A DNA stretch of 64,000 bases. Source: Marinagarivorans algicola (GTDB lineage: Bacteria > Pseudomonadota > Gammaproteobacteria > Pseudomonadales > Cellvibrionaceae). Location of the stretch: assembly GCF_001292705.1 (NCBI RefSeq), contig NZ_LGAK01000023.1, positions 20,437 to 84,436 on the forward strand, read 5' to 3'. Position numbers and translations under genes: made by a program. The notes under the pieces were generated by a model. It was not told the origin of the DNA, made no database searches, and saw only the letters and a list, made by a program, of their open reading frames with translations. This document shows, piece by piece, positions 8,373-17,707 of this stretch; the first letter of the stretch is position 1, and every line of letters begins with the position of its first letter.

Positions 8373-9794
8373 TTACAGGTTGTGAGTGCCAGACTTTTTA
8401 GGCACAGCTAAGGTGTCATTTCTTTTTGCCAGTTGATTTTTATATTCGCTGGGCGACATGCCCGTAAAGCGTTTAAAAAATCGGTGGAAAGCTGATTTAC
8501 TGTTAAAACCCGAAAGGTAGATAACTTCTAAAATAGGGGTTTCTTTATGCTCAGGGTCTGAGAGTATTCTTTCGGCTTCGAGTGTGCGATAAGCGTTAAT
8601 AAACTCAGAAAAGCTGTGCTGAAAGTACGTGTTAATGAGGCGTGATACCTCTTTGGCTGGCAAGCTCAAGGCGACGGCAAGTTTTTCTAAATTAAGCGTA
8701 TGACTGAGGTAAATCTTATCCTCTTCAATGGCTTTTAGAATCAAGGCTATCGCAACACTGTCACACTCTTCGGTGGGGGGGGTGGCGAGTGTTGGTCTGT
8801 AATCGGGTGAACTGATTTGATGCGCGATCATGCTAGGTGTCTTGGTATGCTTGGGCTGTTGATGCTGTGCCGATATTGTCGGTGCTAGGTAATGAGGTGT
8901 GGATGCGCTGTTAGCATTATGCGCTGTCTTGTTTAGGGCCGCTGACGGGCTGCTAACGTGATGACTTAAAGTCGGCTTAGAGTTTTGTGTTAGTGCAGCC
9001 GTAGGCTCTAGGTGCGGGCTCGGCTTGTCGCTCCCTAAAATGGGTGTGAGTGTTCGAATCATAGTAAAGGCATAGACAAGTAGGCCGTTGACTAAAATTA
9101 GGCCTAAAAAGTCACTGACTTTACCTAACGAATTAGCGGTTTCTGAGGGCAGTGACTGGCCGGCAACGTGAATCCCTAACGCCAGTAGCCATTGCGCTAA
9201 AAAACCAAACGAAAGCAGCTTAATCCAGTAGGTGTAGTGGTATTCGTTGCCGGTATAGTGCGAGTCGTATAGTGCATTCATGTTTCGTAGAGAGATGATG
9301 CTTACGATAGCGTAGGCGGCAGGTACCGAGCGGGCTAGTAGCCACCAGTACACCGACCCCATGCTTGTGAGGCCAGAGTCACGAGTCGAGGCAATTTCGT
9401 AAATGCTTAAGTCTTTTAAAACAATAATGCTCAGTGCTCCCCAAAAGGGGAGTGTATGCAGCAGGTGGATAGGTTTGAGCGTAAAATTGGGTTGGCTGAT
9501 TGTTTTGATAAAAATATACAGTAAGGGCCCCTTGGCTGTTAGTGCCAAAGTGGCTAATGTGAGAGTGATTGGTGAGAAGGCTATCAAAGCTTCTCGGATA
9601 CCGTCATGCCAAATGAGGAGCATGGCCACTGAGTCAAGGGCGATAGCAATAAAGAAAAGACTTAAGCTACAGCGGCATAGTAATGAAGGGACCGGAATGG
9701 TGCGAGTCATTGCGATCAAATAAAACATTAATGCGCATTCGAGGATTGTTGCGATAAGCGAAAGATCTGTAACTGAAAATAAAATGCCTTGCAT
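8373..9794 (-). CDS. Membrane-anchored AraC family transcriptional regulator
   Basis: A 473-residue protein with two halves. Residues 1-250 form about seven hydrophobic helices, for example LSLIATILECALMFYLIAM and LGLILVNGLLVYAFTMI. A Ser/His/Pro-rich linker (about 265-345) follows. The C-terminal 100 residues are an AraC double helix-turn-helix, with LNLEKLAVALSLPAKEVSRL and the second helix set FNSKSAFHRFFKRFTGMSP. An integral-membrane AraC regulator would sense a membrane or periplasmic signal directly. It is transcribed away from the DUF1592/DUF1552 genes across a shared upstream region, which makes those genes plausible targets; this is inference. No ligand can be named. Confidence 0.85.
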   Translation of the reverse strand: MQGILFSVTDLSLIATILECALMFYLIAMTRTIPVPSLLCRCSLSLFFIAIALDSVAMLLIWHDGIREALIAFSPITLTLATLALTAKGPLLYIFIKTISQPNFTLKPIHLLHTLPFWGALSIIVLKDLSIYEIASTRDSGLTSMGSVYWWLLARSVPAAYAIVSIISLRNMNALYDSHYTGNEYHYTYWIKLLSFGFLAQWLLALGIHVAGQSLPSETANSLGKVSDFLGLILVNGLLVYAFTMIRTLTPILGSDKPSPHLEPTAALTQNSKPTLSHHVSSPSAALNKTAHNANSASTPHYLAPTISAQHQQPKHTKTPSMIAHQISSPDYRPTLATPPTEECDSVAIALILKAIEEDKIYLSHTLNLEKLAVALSLPAKEVSRLINTYFQHSFSEFINAYRTLEAERILSDPEHKETPILEVIYLSGFNSKSAFHRFFKRFTGMSPSEYKNQLAKRNDTLAVPKKSGTHNL

Positions 9795-10632
9795 GCGAGT
9801 AACTTATCTTAGTGTTGTGTGAAACAGGTCTAGGGATAGATAAACCGATTTTTTTAGCGCTATTGACACAAAGCCTTCAAAGTTTAGGCGGTACTGCCCA
9901 GTTGAGCCAACTGCCATTACTCAGGGGTGTTTTGGGACAACGGATTAATGCATTGATCATTATAGGACGCTCGTCTTGCTTTTGTTCTTGCTTCTCTTTT
10001 CTTACTATTGCCGGTTACATAGTTTAAGCGGCGCTTGGTTGGGCGCTGTACTGTCCGCGGTCGCATGGTAATAGCGTGCTGTCTAAAAAATAGACAGTAT
10101 ATGTGCTCAGATGCGAGTGTTTGATATAACCTAATAGTACGCTGTTTTGGGATCTATGCTTTGGTGTTCTCTATTGTGCTCCTGAACAGACAGCCCATTT
10201 AAATTCGACAATAAGTCATAAAGTACATGAATTTTCTTCAATTTTCTTCTTTTTTTGTTCTATGGTGAGTTTTTTGACGTCCCATTTAGCTATTTTTAGT
10301 ACGCGGTCCCAAATATTGACTTCTAGTCATTATTACTTAAACGGCTGTTTTTTAAGTGATTTTTGTTTTTATTGTGTGGGACGGCAGTCCCGTTACCTAC
10401 TTTTTTGCGCTGCGTCTCACTTTCCCCACTATCGTCTTTGCTTGAGACCCGTTATCTTTCCCACTACCGAATAAAAAAAGTATACAAGTGAACAAGGCAA
10501 GAGGCTGTTCTTAAGTTTTCAGCGACTGCTGCTAGTAAGAACTTTGGCAAGAGAATATGTCGTGATGGTGTGCGATTGTCTTTAAAGGCATATTTAATAA
10601 TTTTTTACAACATGGTATTTACAATGTTTACG
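9795..10632. other. Divergent promoter region between the AraC regulator and the DUF1592 gene
   Basis: About 840 bases without a convincing gene. Short open frames are present but lack ribosome sites and recognisable composition. A small hairpin GGGAC-GGCA-GTCCC lies near 10379-10392. The region must contain promoters in both directions, and operators for the AraC-type regulator would be expected here; no clear repeated operator was identified. Confidence 0.4.
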
Positions 10633-13485
10633 ATGAATCTGTATAGACCTTTGTGGGTTGTACTGGCGCTAAGCGTGGCAGGATGTAGCGGTGGGCAAGA
10701 TGATGCCTCCTCTACCAATAACTCCTCATCTCTGGTGGTTTCGAGTCACTCGCCAAGCTCAGAGCCAGCTAGCACGCCGCCGATGAGTTCGGTCTCTTCG
10801 AGTGCGTCATCCTCAATCACAGCTTCGACAAGTGGTTGCCAAGCAGATATCGACCGTGGAAAGGCGCTTTATAATGCGGCGGGCTTAAACTGCACGACAT
10901 GTCATGGTGCCCCAGATGGTACCAATAAAACACCTGGCGCTGGTGCCAACCCTAGCATTGCCATTTTTGATGCGCCTTATGGTGCTATCGGTGCCGGTAA
11001 ACCTTCTGAAGGTGCGTTAGATGTGTATATTGAAAAGCACATGTCGGTTTATTTCGGCTCTAACTGCACCGAGGGTAACGCAACTTGCGGCGATGATCTG
11101 GCAGCTTATCTCTATGATACAGCGGGACAAAATTGGTGCGCGCAGCAGGGTTCGCAAGCACCATCTAGTGCGGCCTCTACCAGTAGTGCGGCTTCTTCGG
11201 CGGCGCCAGATAGCCCCTTACATTACGTGACAGTGGCAGCGATCAACACCGGCGGTGACAACGCTGATGGCGACGGTCATATCGCGTTTAAGGCTGACAA
11301 CAGTTTTACCGGGGGACAGGTGTCTGATGTTTCCGGCGGCGTTACCGATATTGCCAACACTAAAGATGACATTTTGTTTTTTACCGAGCGTTGGGGCGAG
11401 TCGCAATATGAGCTAAACCTCTATAATGGAACCTTTGATATTGAATTTGGTTTTATCGAGTTAGTCGAAGAGCATACCGCGGGCTCACGGGTTTTTAATG
11501 TCGCGATCGAAGGCGATATTAAATTGTCAAACGTGGATATCGTTAAGGCGGCAGGCGGTACGCGTGAAGCTTTGGTAAAACGCGTTAAAAACGTCAAAAT
11601 CACTGATGGTAAACTTAATATCGACTTTAAGGCGGTGACTCACAATCCGACGGTATCGTACATCAAAGTTCAGCGCATTGAATGGCCTGGGGAGCAGTAC
11701 GATCGCCTATGTGCATCGTGTCATGGCGGCCCGAATGGTGAAAAACGCACAGAGCTCGGTGATGCCCTAGTCGCAAGCCGTTGCACGGTGTGCGGCGATC
11801 AAAAAGTGCTCGAGAATTATATTGGCGGCACCATGCCCTTTAAATTCCCGCAAGCGTGTACAGGGTCCTGTGCTAAGCGTATCGCAGATTATATTCATCG
11901 CAAATTTGCCGGTTACGGTGATAACCCGCCAGTAGAGCTCCCTGACTTCTTAGATAAAGGCGGCGATACCAATAGCTGTGGAGCACCGAATACAGAATTT
12001 AATCATTTGCGCCGTGTGGCTAGTGCAGATTATAACCGTATGGTGGCCGACCTATTTAAAGTCACAGGTAACTTTACCAAAGGCTTTAGTGCAGACCAAT
12101 TAGTGGGTAACTTTTTTATTAATACCACGCGTTCGGCCGAGCCTGGACAAGTTGAGCAATACTTTGCGGTAGCGGCTACAGTTGCCGATGAAGCCCTAAA
12201 AACTTTACCGAAGTGGATGCCTTGTACGGATAAAACATATGCTTGCGCCAAGCAGGGGCTAGAGACTGTTGGGCGTCGAGCGTTTCGTCGGCCTTTAACC
12301 AATGCTGAGGTCAATCGGTTTATGGCGAGTTTCACCAAGGTCAGACAAGGCGCTGAAAACTTAACGATCGGCTTTGATCGTGGCATCGCGGTGTTGGTGC
12401 AGAGCCTATTAACCGCACCGCAGTTTTTATACTATGTGGAGACGGGAGAGGGCAGTGGCCAAGTGGTGCCGTTAACGCAATATGAGTTGGCTGCCCGCCT
12501 AGCGTTGTTCTTATGGCGTAGTTTGCCCGATGATACATTGTTAGATTTGGCCAAGCAGGGAAAACTAAAAACCAACCAGCAAATACAAGCGCAAGCGACT
12601 CGTATGCTGAAGGATGCACGAGCTAAAGGTGCGGTGATGCTATTCCATCGGGAATGGATGAAGGTCAAAAACCCTGATGCCGGGACTAATGGCTATAATC
12701 AGCAAGTAGCTGCTATGGTCGATTTTAATCGCACAGTGAGCGCCGTTACCTTTGCCGATGAGGGCTCTTATAAAGCTTTATTTGAAGTAGATTATGGTTT
12801 TTTAAATGTGCATACAAAGGCTTTATATAAAGTGCAAGGCGATGCTATTGAAGCCGGTGCAAACGGGTATGACAAATACGCACTTAACCCTAACCGTCGC
12901 GCAGGATTGTTAGCGCGCGCACCCTTTTTACGCAGTAATGATTCTCCAACTGTGCGTGGTATTTTCTTGAGAGAGCATGTGCTGTGCGGCGTTATTCCAG
13001 CGCCACCACCTAACGCGGCCGAAGCCATACCAGAAGCTGATGACTCATTAAACCCACGCGATTTATTTGCTTTACATACCACAGATCCAGGTTGTGGCGG
13101 TTGTCATGTATTGATGGATCCTTTGGGTTTCCCCTTTGATCACTATGATGACGAAGGCCATTGGCGCGATCGCTACCCAGCTACCGCTGCGGTGCCCGGT
13201 GGTTTTGATATTGATATATCGGGTAACTTCTTGTTAACCGATGTCGATGGTGACTTTGAAGGTGCTAAAGAGCTACAAGATAAGCTAGCGAGCAGTAATG
13301 ATGTCAGTCAGTGCTATAACTATCACTGGTTTGAATTTGCTGTAGGTCGTAAAGCTTCTACAAAAGATACGTGTTCTTTGGGTAAAGTTAATGAGTTAGC
13401 TGCCGCTGAGGGTGGGTCAATTTTAGATGTTATGACCTCGATTGTTCTTAGTGATTCATTCCGCCACCGTCGCACTGCGCCTTAG
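10633..13485 (+). CDS. Tri-haem DUF1592-family lipoprotein with malectin-like domain
   Basis: About 950 residues. The start is uncertain: 10633 puts the lipoprotein signal MNLYRPLWVVLALSVAGC first, but in-frame starts exist at 10570, 10612 and 10624 and none has a good ribosome site. After the lipid-attachment Cys come a Ser-rich linker, a cytochrome c motif CTTCH (residue 87), a second Ser/Ala linker, a malectin-like carbohydrate-binding domain (about 200-350), a second haem motif CASCH (residue 360), then the DUF1587-DUF1595-DUF1592-DUF1588-DUF1585 series. A third motif, CGGCH, is near residue 821. Such proteins are thought to be secreted redox enzymes, but no reaction is established. The next gene, DUF1552, starts 11 bases downstream and is its usual partner. 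Confidence 0.85.
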   Translation: MNLYRPLWVVLALSVAGCSGGQDDASSTNNSSSLVVSSHSPSSEPASTPPMSSVSSSASSSITASTSGCQADIDRGKALYNAAGLNCTTCHGAPDGTNKTPGAGANPSIAIFDAPYGAIGAGKPSEGALDVYIEKHMSVYFGSNCTEGNATCGDDLAAYLYDTAGQNWCAQQGSQAPSSAASTSSAASSAAPDSPLHYVTVAAINTGGDNADGDGHIAFKADNSFTGGQVSDVSGGVTDIANTKDDILFFTERWGESQYELNLYNGTFDIEFGFIELVEEHTAGSRVFNVAIEGDIKLSNVDIVKAAGGTREALVKRVKNVKITDGKLNIDFKAVTHNPTVSYIKVQRIEWPGEQYDRLCASCHGGPNGEKRTELGDALVASRCTVCGDQKVLENYIGGTMPFKFPQACTGSCAKRIADYIHRKFAGYGDNPPVELPDFLDKGGDTNSCGAPNTEFNHLRRVASADYNRMVADLFKVTGNFTKGFSADQLVGNFFINTTRSAEPGQVEQYFAVAATVADEALKTLPKWMPCTDKTYACAKQGLETVGRRAFRRPLTNAEVNRFMASFTKVRQGAENLTIGFDRGIAVLVQSLLTAPQFLYYVETGEGSGQVVPLTQYELAARLALFLWRSLPDDTLLDLAKQGKLKTNQQIQAQATRMLKDARAKGAVMLFHREWMKVKNPDAGTNGYNQQVAAMVDFNRTVSAVTFADEGSYKALFEVDYGFLNVHTKALYKVQGDAIEAGANGYDKYALNPNRRAGLLARAPFLRSNDSPTVRGIFLREHVLCGVIPAPPPNAAEAIPEADDSLNPRDLFALHTTDPGCGGCHVLMDPLGFPFDHYDDEGHWRDRYPATAAVPGGFDIDISGNFLLTDVDGDFEGAKELQDKLASSNDVSQCYNYHWFEFAVGRKASTKDTCSLGKVNELAAAEGGSILDVMTSIVLSDSFRHRRTAP

Positions 13486-13496
13486 AGGTACATTCC

Positions 13497-14882
13497 ATGA
13501 AAAAACACAATATTGCTAATAACTATTCTCGTCGTACTGTGATAAAAACCTTAGGGATAACAGCGGCAGCTCCTTTTATTCCGGTATTGAATGCAGAGGC
13601 TGCCGCAGGCGATGGACCCAAGCGATTATTAATTGTTACAACGCCTAATGGCTTAGGTGATGGCGCTACGCCCACTAAGCCTGGGGCCGACTACGTTAAT
13701 GGTAGTGCTTTTGGTGCGCTGAATAAGCATAAAAAAGATATCAATATATTTAGGGGTATCGACTTCAAGGCTTACAATACGAACTTATATAAAGTGACGA
13801 ATAGCCACCCAGCATTAGCGCCACACCTACTCACCGCAGCGGTGACCGAGCGCGCAAATGCTAATGAAGATGCCAATAGCCAGACAGCCGTTTATCACTC
13901 TAAAGGTAAGTCGATCGATCAAGTGATTTCACAGCGGCTCATGGCCAACGACGCGACGAAAACGGCAATGCCCTTTATTTATGCCGGTGTTAAAACTGGG
14001 CGAGGCTCTTTTTATCATCAGGTATACAGTCGCGCGGGCGCCTCGTTATATCCGCAGGTAAATGCACAAACATTACACAGCCAAATTTTTGATGGCAGTG
14101 ATGCCAGTAGTGGTGGGGATCTGGCATTACAGCGTCGACTTGCCGAGCGTCGTAGCGTTATTGATAATGCGACCGCTGAAATAAATGCCGTGATGCGAGT
14201 GCTATCGAATGTCGATAAGCAAAAAATGCAAGATCACTTAGATGCTGTGCGCCAACTGGAGCAGCAATTGGCGTTTGAAGAGAGTAATACCGGTGGTGTT
14301 GCGTGTATGCCGCCTACGCTGAAAGCGGAAAAAGGGGCTCAAGATGAGCGCTTCCAAATTGATGGTGAAAACATGATGGATATGATTGTGCAGGGTTTTG
14401 CCTGTGATCGTACCCGTGTTGCCACATTAATGTGGTCTAACTCGGCTAACGGTATTAAATTTACCAGCAAAGGTTTAACCGAGGGGCACCACTCCTACAC
14501 TCACAGTAATATTTTTAGCCAAGCGAAAAAAGATGCGCGCAATAAAATTACACAGTGGTATGCCGAGCGCTTTGACTACCTCATTAAAAAGATGAAAAGC
14601 ATTCCCGAGGCTGGCGGCACTATGCTGGATAATACGTTAATTATATGGACGTGCGAGCATTCAAACGATCGGGGTGAGCATGATAGGCGTAATATTCCTT
14701 ATATTACGGCTGGCTCTGCTGGTGGTGCGATAAAGACGGGCAACTTTTTTGATTTCTCGAGCAATCGCCGCGGGCACGGAGACATGTATGTGACGGCAGC
14801 TCACGCGATGGGCTTCACGGATATTAACCGCTTTGGTATTCCTGAGGTATCTCAAGGCGTGTTACCTGGCGTGTTAGCTTAG
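13497..14882 (+). CDS. DUF1552 family protein, Tat-exported
   Basis: A 461-residue protein with a twin-arginine signal, SRRTVIKTLGITAAAPFIP (residues 11-29), so it is folded before export and probably binds a cofactor or metal. The start has AGAGGT eight bases upstream. The body (GPKRLLIVTTPNGLGDGATP, then a region with LIIWTCEHSNDRGEHDRRN) matches DUF1552, which resembles the alkaline-phosphatase-like DUF1501 sulfatase fold and almost always accompanies DUF1592 proteins. It follows the DUF1592 gene by 11 bases in one operon. Function is unknown; a periplasmic oxidoreductase or hydrolase working with the tri-haem lipoprotein is an inference from pairing only. Confidence 0.85.
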   Translation: MKKHNIANNYSRRTVIKTLGITAAAPFIPVLNAEAAAGDGPKRLLIVTTPNGLGDGATPTKPGADYVNGSAFGALNKHKKDINIFRGIDFKAYNTNLYKVTNSHPALAPHLLTAAVTERANANEDANSQTAVYHSKGKSIDQVISQRLMANDATKTAMPFIYAGVKTGRGSFYHQVYSRAGASLYPQVNAQTLHSQIFDGSDASSGGDLALQRRLAERRSVIDNATAEINAVMRVLSNVDKQKMQDHLDAVRQLEQQLAFEESNTGGVACMPPTLKAEKGAQDERFQIDGENMMDMIVQGFACDRTRVATLMWSNSANGIKFTSKGLTEGHHSYTHSNIFSQAKKDARNKITQWYAERFDYLIKKMKSIPEAGGTMLDNTLIIWTCEHSNDRGEHDRRNIPYITAGSAGGAIKTGNFFDFSSNRRGHGDMYVTAAHAMGFTDINRFGIPEVSQGVLPGVLA

Positions 14883-14923
14883 GCGCTACGCTGCTACTTA
14901 TCATGGTCGTAGTGGTTTAGCCT

Positions 14924-14960
14924 CAATAAGCCCTTGAGTTAATCATTTGAGGGCTTATTG
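14924..14960. terminator. Hairpin between convergent DUF1552 and DUF2750 genes
   Basis: Arms CAATAAGCCCT (14924-14934) and AGGGCTTATTG (14950-14960) are perfectly complementary with a 15-base loop. There is no long T-tract, so it may be a weak or factor-assisted terminator. It sits between the two stop codons. Confidence 0.6.
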
Positions 14961-14970
14961 CCTTGGCAAG

Positions 14971-15357
14971 CTAAAAGGCGCTGTTAATCACGTCTTGTAG
15001 TTCGGACTTGAGCTCTTTAGCTGTCATGATCCAAGCATCATCGGTATCGTTGGGGAATACGTTGACCTGGAGGTGATCGGCTTCTAGTCCTTCAACCCAT
15101 TTCATAAAAAACTGCGGTAGTGCAATACTCTTTGCGCTTAAAGCCTCGCTGGCGCTTCGAGCATACTGTGTGGCTAGGTCTGCGCTAGGCCATACCAGCA
15201 AGGTTTCTAGTTCCAACTCGTCACTGTATAGCTTAAGAAACTCTTGCTTGTCATTGATTAAAATCCATAACTCTCTTTGCTCGGCGGCCACGGTTAAAAA
15301 ATAATCATAGCGATCTTCGCCAGAAAGCTCTTTTACATCGTTTAATGTATACGTCAT
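14971..15357 (-). CDS. DUF2750 domain protein
   Basis: A 128-residue soluble acidic protein with the features of DUF2750: an early FLTVAAEQRELWIL segment, LLVWPSADLATQYA in the middle and a late VNVFPNDTDDAWIM. The family is small, cytoplasmic and uncharacterised, common in proteobacteria. It is convergent with the DUF1552 gene and shows no operon partner. No catalytic motif is visible and no function is proposed. Confidence 0.75.
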   Translation of the reverse strand: MTYTLNDVKELSGEDRYDYFLTVAAEQRELWILINDKQEFLKLYSDELELETLLVWPSADLATQYARSASEALSAKSIALPQFFMKWVEGLEADHLQVNVFPNDTDDAWIMTAKELKSELQDVINSAF

Positions 15358-15733
15358 GATTTTTGTCTTAGTCAGTATTGGAAGATGAGATCAACGAGAT
15401 GTAACTCATATGATGGATTGGGCTGTATGCAGGTTACCATTTCTTGAGTAATGAGAAAATTTTTAATCGATAATAAAGCCATCAAGCAAAGCCTAGATAG
15501 CCAGCTCAGGCAAACTTAGCAAGGGGAGGTTTGAGCGGTTTATTGAGGCTGGCATCAGCGTGCAGTAAAAGGGCGCGCAGTATGGATAAATACGGTGCTT
15601 GAAGAGTAAATATTATAAAATTTGCATTGAATACACGATCAGCGATCTAATGGCAGGCTTGAATGCGTAAGCGTTGTCAAATATGGTTATTCAACTAGAT
15701 GACTACATATAATCAGCAAATTTAGGTACAGCT
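15358..15733. other. Intergenic region before msrA
   Basis: About 375 bases between divergent genes. It should hold the promoters of the DUF2750 gene (leftward) and msrA (rightward). No repeat, hairpin or RNA gene was recognised. Confidence 0.4.
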
Positions 15734-16366
15734 ATGTTTTTAAAACCCGAAAAATCTCAAATGATTAAACCTGAAAACGCTTTAAAAGGCCGCGAAACGG
15801 TACAGGAAATTACCGGTATTCATTGTGTGACCGGCAATACTATGGTGCCACCTTTTGCACAGGGCTTAGAGCGGGCGCTATTTGGTATGGGGTGTTTTTG
15901 GGGGGCTGAGCGCAAACTTTGGGGGGTCAAAGGTGTTAGTGCTACAGCCGTAGGCTATAGCGCTGGCTTTACACCAAACCCTACATATGAAGAGGTATGC
16001 TCTGGTTCAACTGGACACAGTGAGGTCGTATTGGTTATTTATGATCCAAAGCAGGTGACTTTTGCCCAGCTATTAAAGGTGTTTTGGGAGTCGCATAATC
16101 CCACTCAAGGTATGCGCCAGGGTGGCGATGAAGGCACGCAATATCGGTCGGGTATTTATGCTTTTGATGAGGCTCAATTAGCGCAGGCGCTTGCCAGTAA
16201 AACTGAATATCAAAGCGCGCTCAATGCAAAAGGTTTTGGTGAAATTACTACGCAAATTGCACCAGCGACCGAGTTCTATTACGCCGAAGAGTATCACCAA
16301 CAATATTTAGAGAAAAACCCTAATGGTTATTGCGGTATTGGCGGTTGCGGAGTCGATTTAGCCTAA
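15734..16366 (+). CDS. msrA: Peptide-methionine (S)-S-oxide reductase
   Basis: MsrA reduces methionine-S-sulfoxide in proteins using thioredoxin. The catalytic signature GCFWG has its nucleophilic Cys at residue 54. GYSAG and the substrate-pocket [12 protein letters not shown] are intact, and a C-terminal GYCGIGGCG supplies resolving cysteines. At 210 residues it has the roughly 40-residue N-terminal extension also found in E. coli MsrA (212). There is no signal peptide, so it is cytoplasmic. It stands alone with no fused or adjacent msrB. Confidence 0.96.
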   Translation: MFLKPEKSQMIKPENALKGRETVQEITGIHCVTGNTMVPPFAQGLERALFGMGCFWGAERKLWGVKGVSATAVGYSAGFTPNPTYEEVCSGSTGHSEVVLVIYDPKQVTFAQLLKVFWESHNPTQGMRQGGDEGTQYRSGIYAFDEAQLAQALASKTEYQSALNAKGFGEITTQIAPATEFYYAEEYHQQYLEKNPNGYCGIGGCGVDLA

Positions 16367-16708
16367 ATACCTCTGAGCACTCTTATGGTGAGTGACTTGA
16401 AAGGCGGTGTTGATTTTTACCTCAAGTTTTTTATGGGCATAATTGGCGTAAACTCAGTATTCCAATGGATACTTTGTTGTATTGCGCTATAGTGTTGCCG
16501 AAATAATGGCTAGGTATCCATCAGTACTTCGTTTTTGAGTAACTCTTTAAACGCGTCTTTTTTAAAGTACAGGTGGGTTGCTGCTGGGCTCACTCTTCTC
16601 GAGTGTTAGCAGGCGCTTGACCTGTGCATTGCCCAATGTTGTTTTTATTGTTGCTGTTATTAAGTGAGCGTTTTACATTATTTGAGTGCCTTTTATTAGA
16701 GGTTTTGC
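16367..16708. other. Intergenic region before the response regulator
   Basis: About 340 bases with no gene. It presumably holds the promoter for the signalling block that follows. A short imperfect hairpin (CACTC/GAGTG) follows msrA. Nothing else was recognised. Confidence 0.4.
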
Positions 16709-17404
16709 ATGCTAATAGGACTTTTAGAAGATGACCCCGCACAAGCTCAGTTGCTGATAGCGTGGCTAGATGGCGCGGGCCATCAAGTTGCTCATGCGGC
16801 TAGCGGCGATGATTTTTTAGAATTATACCGCCAGCAAGCTATGGATCTCGCTATTTTAGACTGGCAAGTTCCTGATAAAACTGGGTTAGAGGTTTTGGCG
16901 ATTTTGCGAGGGCAATATGAATGTCAAATTCCTATTTTATTTTCAACGCAGCGTAATACTGAGGCTGACATTGTCACGGCTCTACAGTCGGGCGCTGATG
17001 ATTACCTGACAAAACCTGTACGCCAAGCTGAGTTATTAGCACGTATTACTGCGCTAGGTCGTAGAGCGGGTGTTGTGGAGGTTAGCGAGGTCATGACTTT
17101 TGGGCCTATTGATTTTAATACACAGTCGCAAACGGTATCTGTAAGCGGTGAGCCTGTAAAGTTGACACGTAAAGATTATGCCGTGGCTTTATGCTTATTT
17201 CAAAATGTTGGCAAAGTACTATCGCGAGAATTTTTGTTAAAAACAGTATGGGGTGTAGATTGTAGCCTTGATACGCGGACTGTGGATGTACATGTGAGCC
17301 GAGTGAGGCGGGCCTTAAAGTTGGGTGCAGGCACAGGCTATGGCGTCAAAAATATTTATCAACATGGTTACCGGCTGCACCTGCTCGAAGAGTCAATACT
17401 ATAG
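16709..17404 (+). CDS. OmpR/PhoB family response regulator
   Basis: A 231-residue two-component response regulator. The receiver domain (1-115) has the acidic pocket E7-D8-D9, the phospho-acceptor D51 in LAILDWQVPDKTG, and the conserved K102 in YLTKP. The C-terminal winged helix (about 130-228) shows LTRKDYAVALCLFQN and the recognition region VDVHVSRVRRALK, with YGVKNIYQHGYRL at the end. The likely cognate kinase is the CHASE2 histidine kinase two genes downstream, with a LysM-FecR protein between them. About 300 bases separate it from the next gene, so the three may not share one transcript. Targets cannot be read from sequence. Confidence 0.93.
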   Translation: MLIGLLEDDPAQAQLLIAWLDGAGHQVAHAASGDDFLELYRQQAMDLAILDWQVPDKTGLEVLAILRGQYECQIPILFSTQRNTEADIVTALQSGADDYLTKPVRQAELLARITALGRRAGVVEVSEVMTFGPIDFNTQSQTVSVSGEPVKLTRKDYAVALCLFQNVGKVLSREFLLKTVWGVDCSLDTRTVDVHVSRVRRALKLGAGTGYGVKNIYQHGYRLHLLEESIL

Positions 17405-17707
17405 TGAGTATGAGTGATGACTTGAAACCTTGCCCTAAAAATTGACTGCACAGCTCCGTCTTCTTGCAAGGTCCGCTCACATTATTATTTATGCATATTA
17501 TTGTTATGCACGTTGTTGTTGCGCCACATTTTGTTATTTAAGTCATATACAGGTACTTCTCATAGTTGTAGGTACCGCTACTATATTAAGAATAGGGCGC
17601 ACATTAATCATAAGGCGGAACATTACGATCGCTGAAAGCGTTTTTTATTATAGCGCTGTGATGTTGCGGCTAACTGTATTTTTAAGGCAAAACATAGGGG
17701 GATTGCT
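17405..17707. other. Gap between response regulator and LysM-FecR gene
   Basis: About 300 bases. A 90-codon open frame runs through most of it but has no ribosome site and an implausible Tyr/Cys-rich content, so it is not called. It may carry a promoter for the LysM-FecR and kinase genes. Confidence 0.35.

Noticed and set aside
9812..10027. 71-codon open frame in the divergent region upstream of the DUF1592 gene
   Set aside because: No ribosome site or recognisable content; it probably reflects chance in a regulatory region.
12030..12668. Long open frames on the minus strand inside the DUF1592 gene
   Set aside because: They are antisense to a gene with clear domains, have no ribosome sites and show codon-shadow composition.
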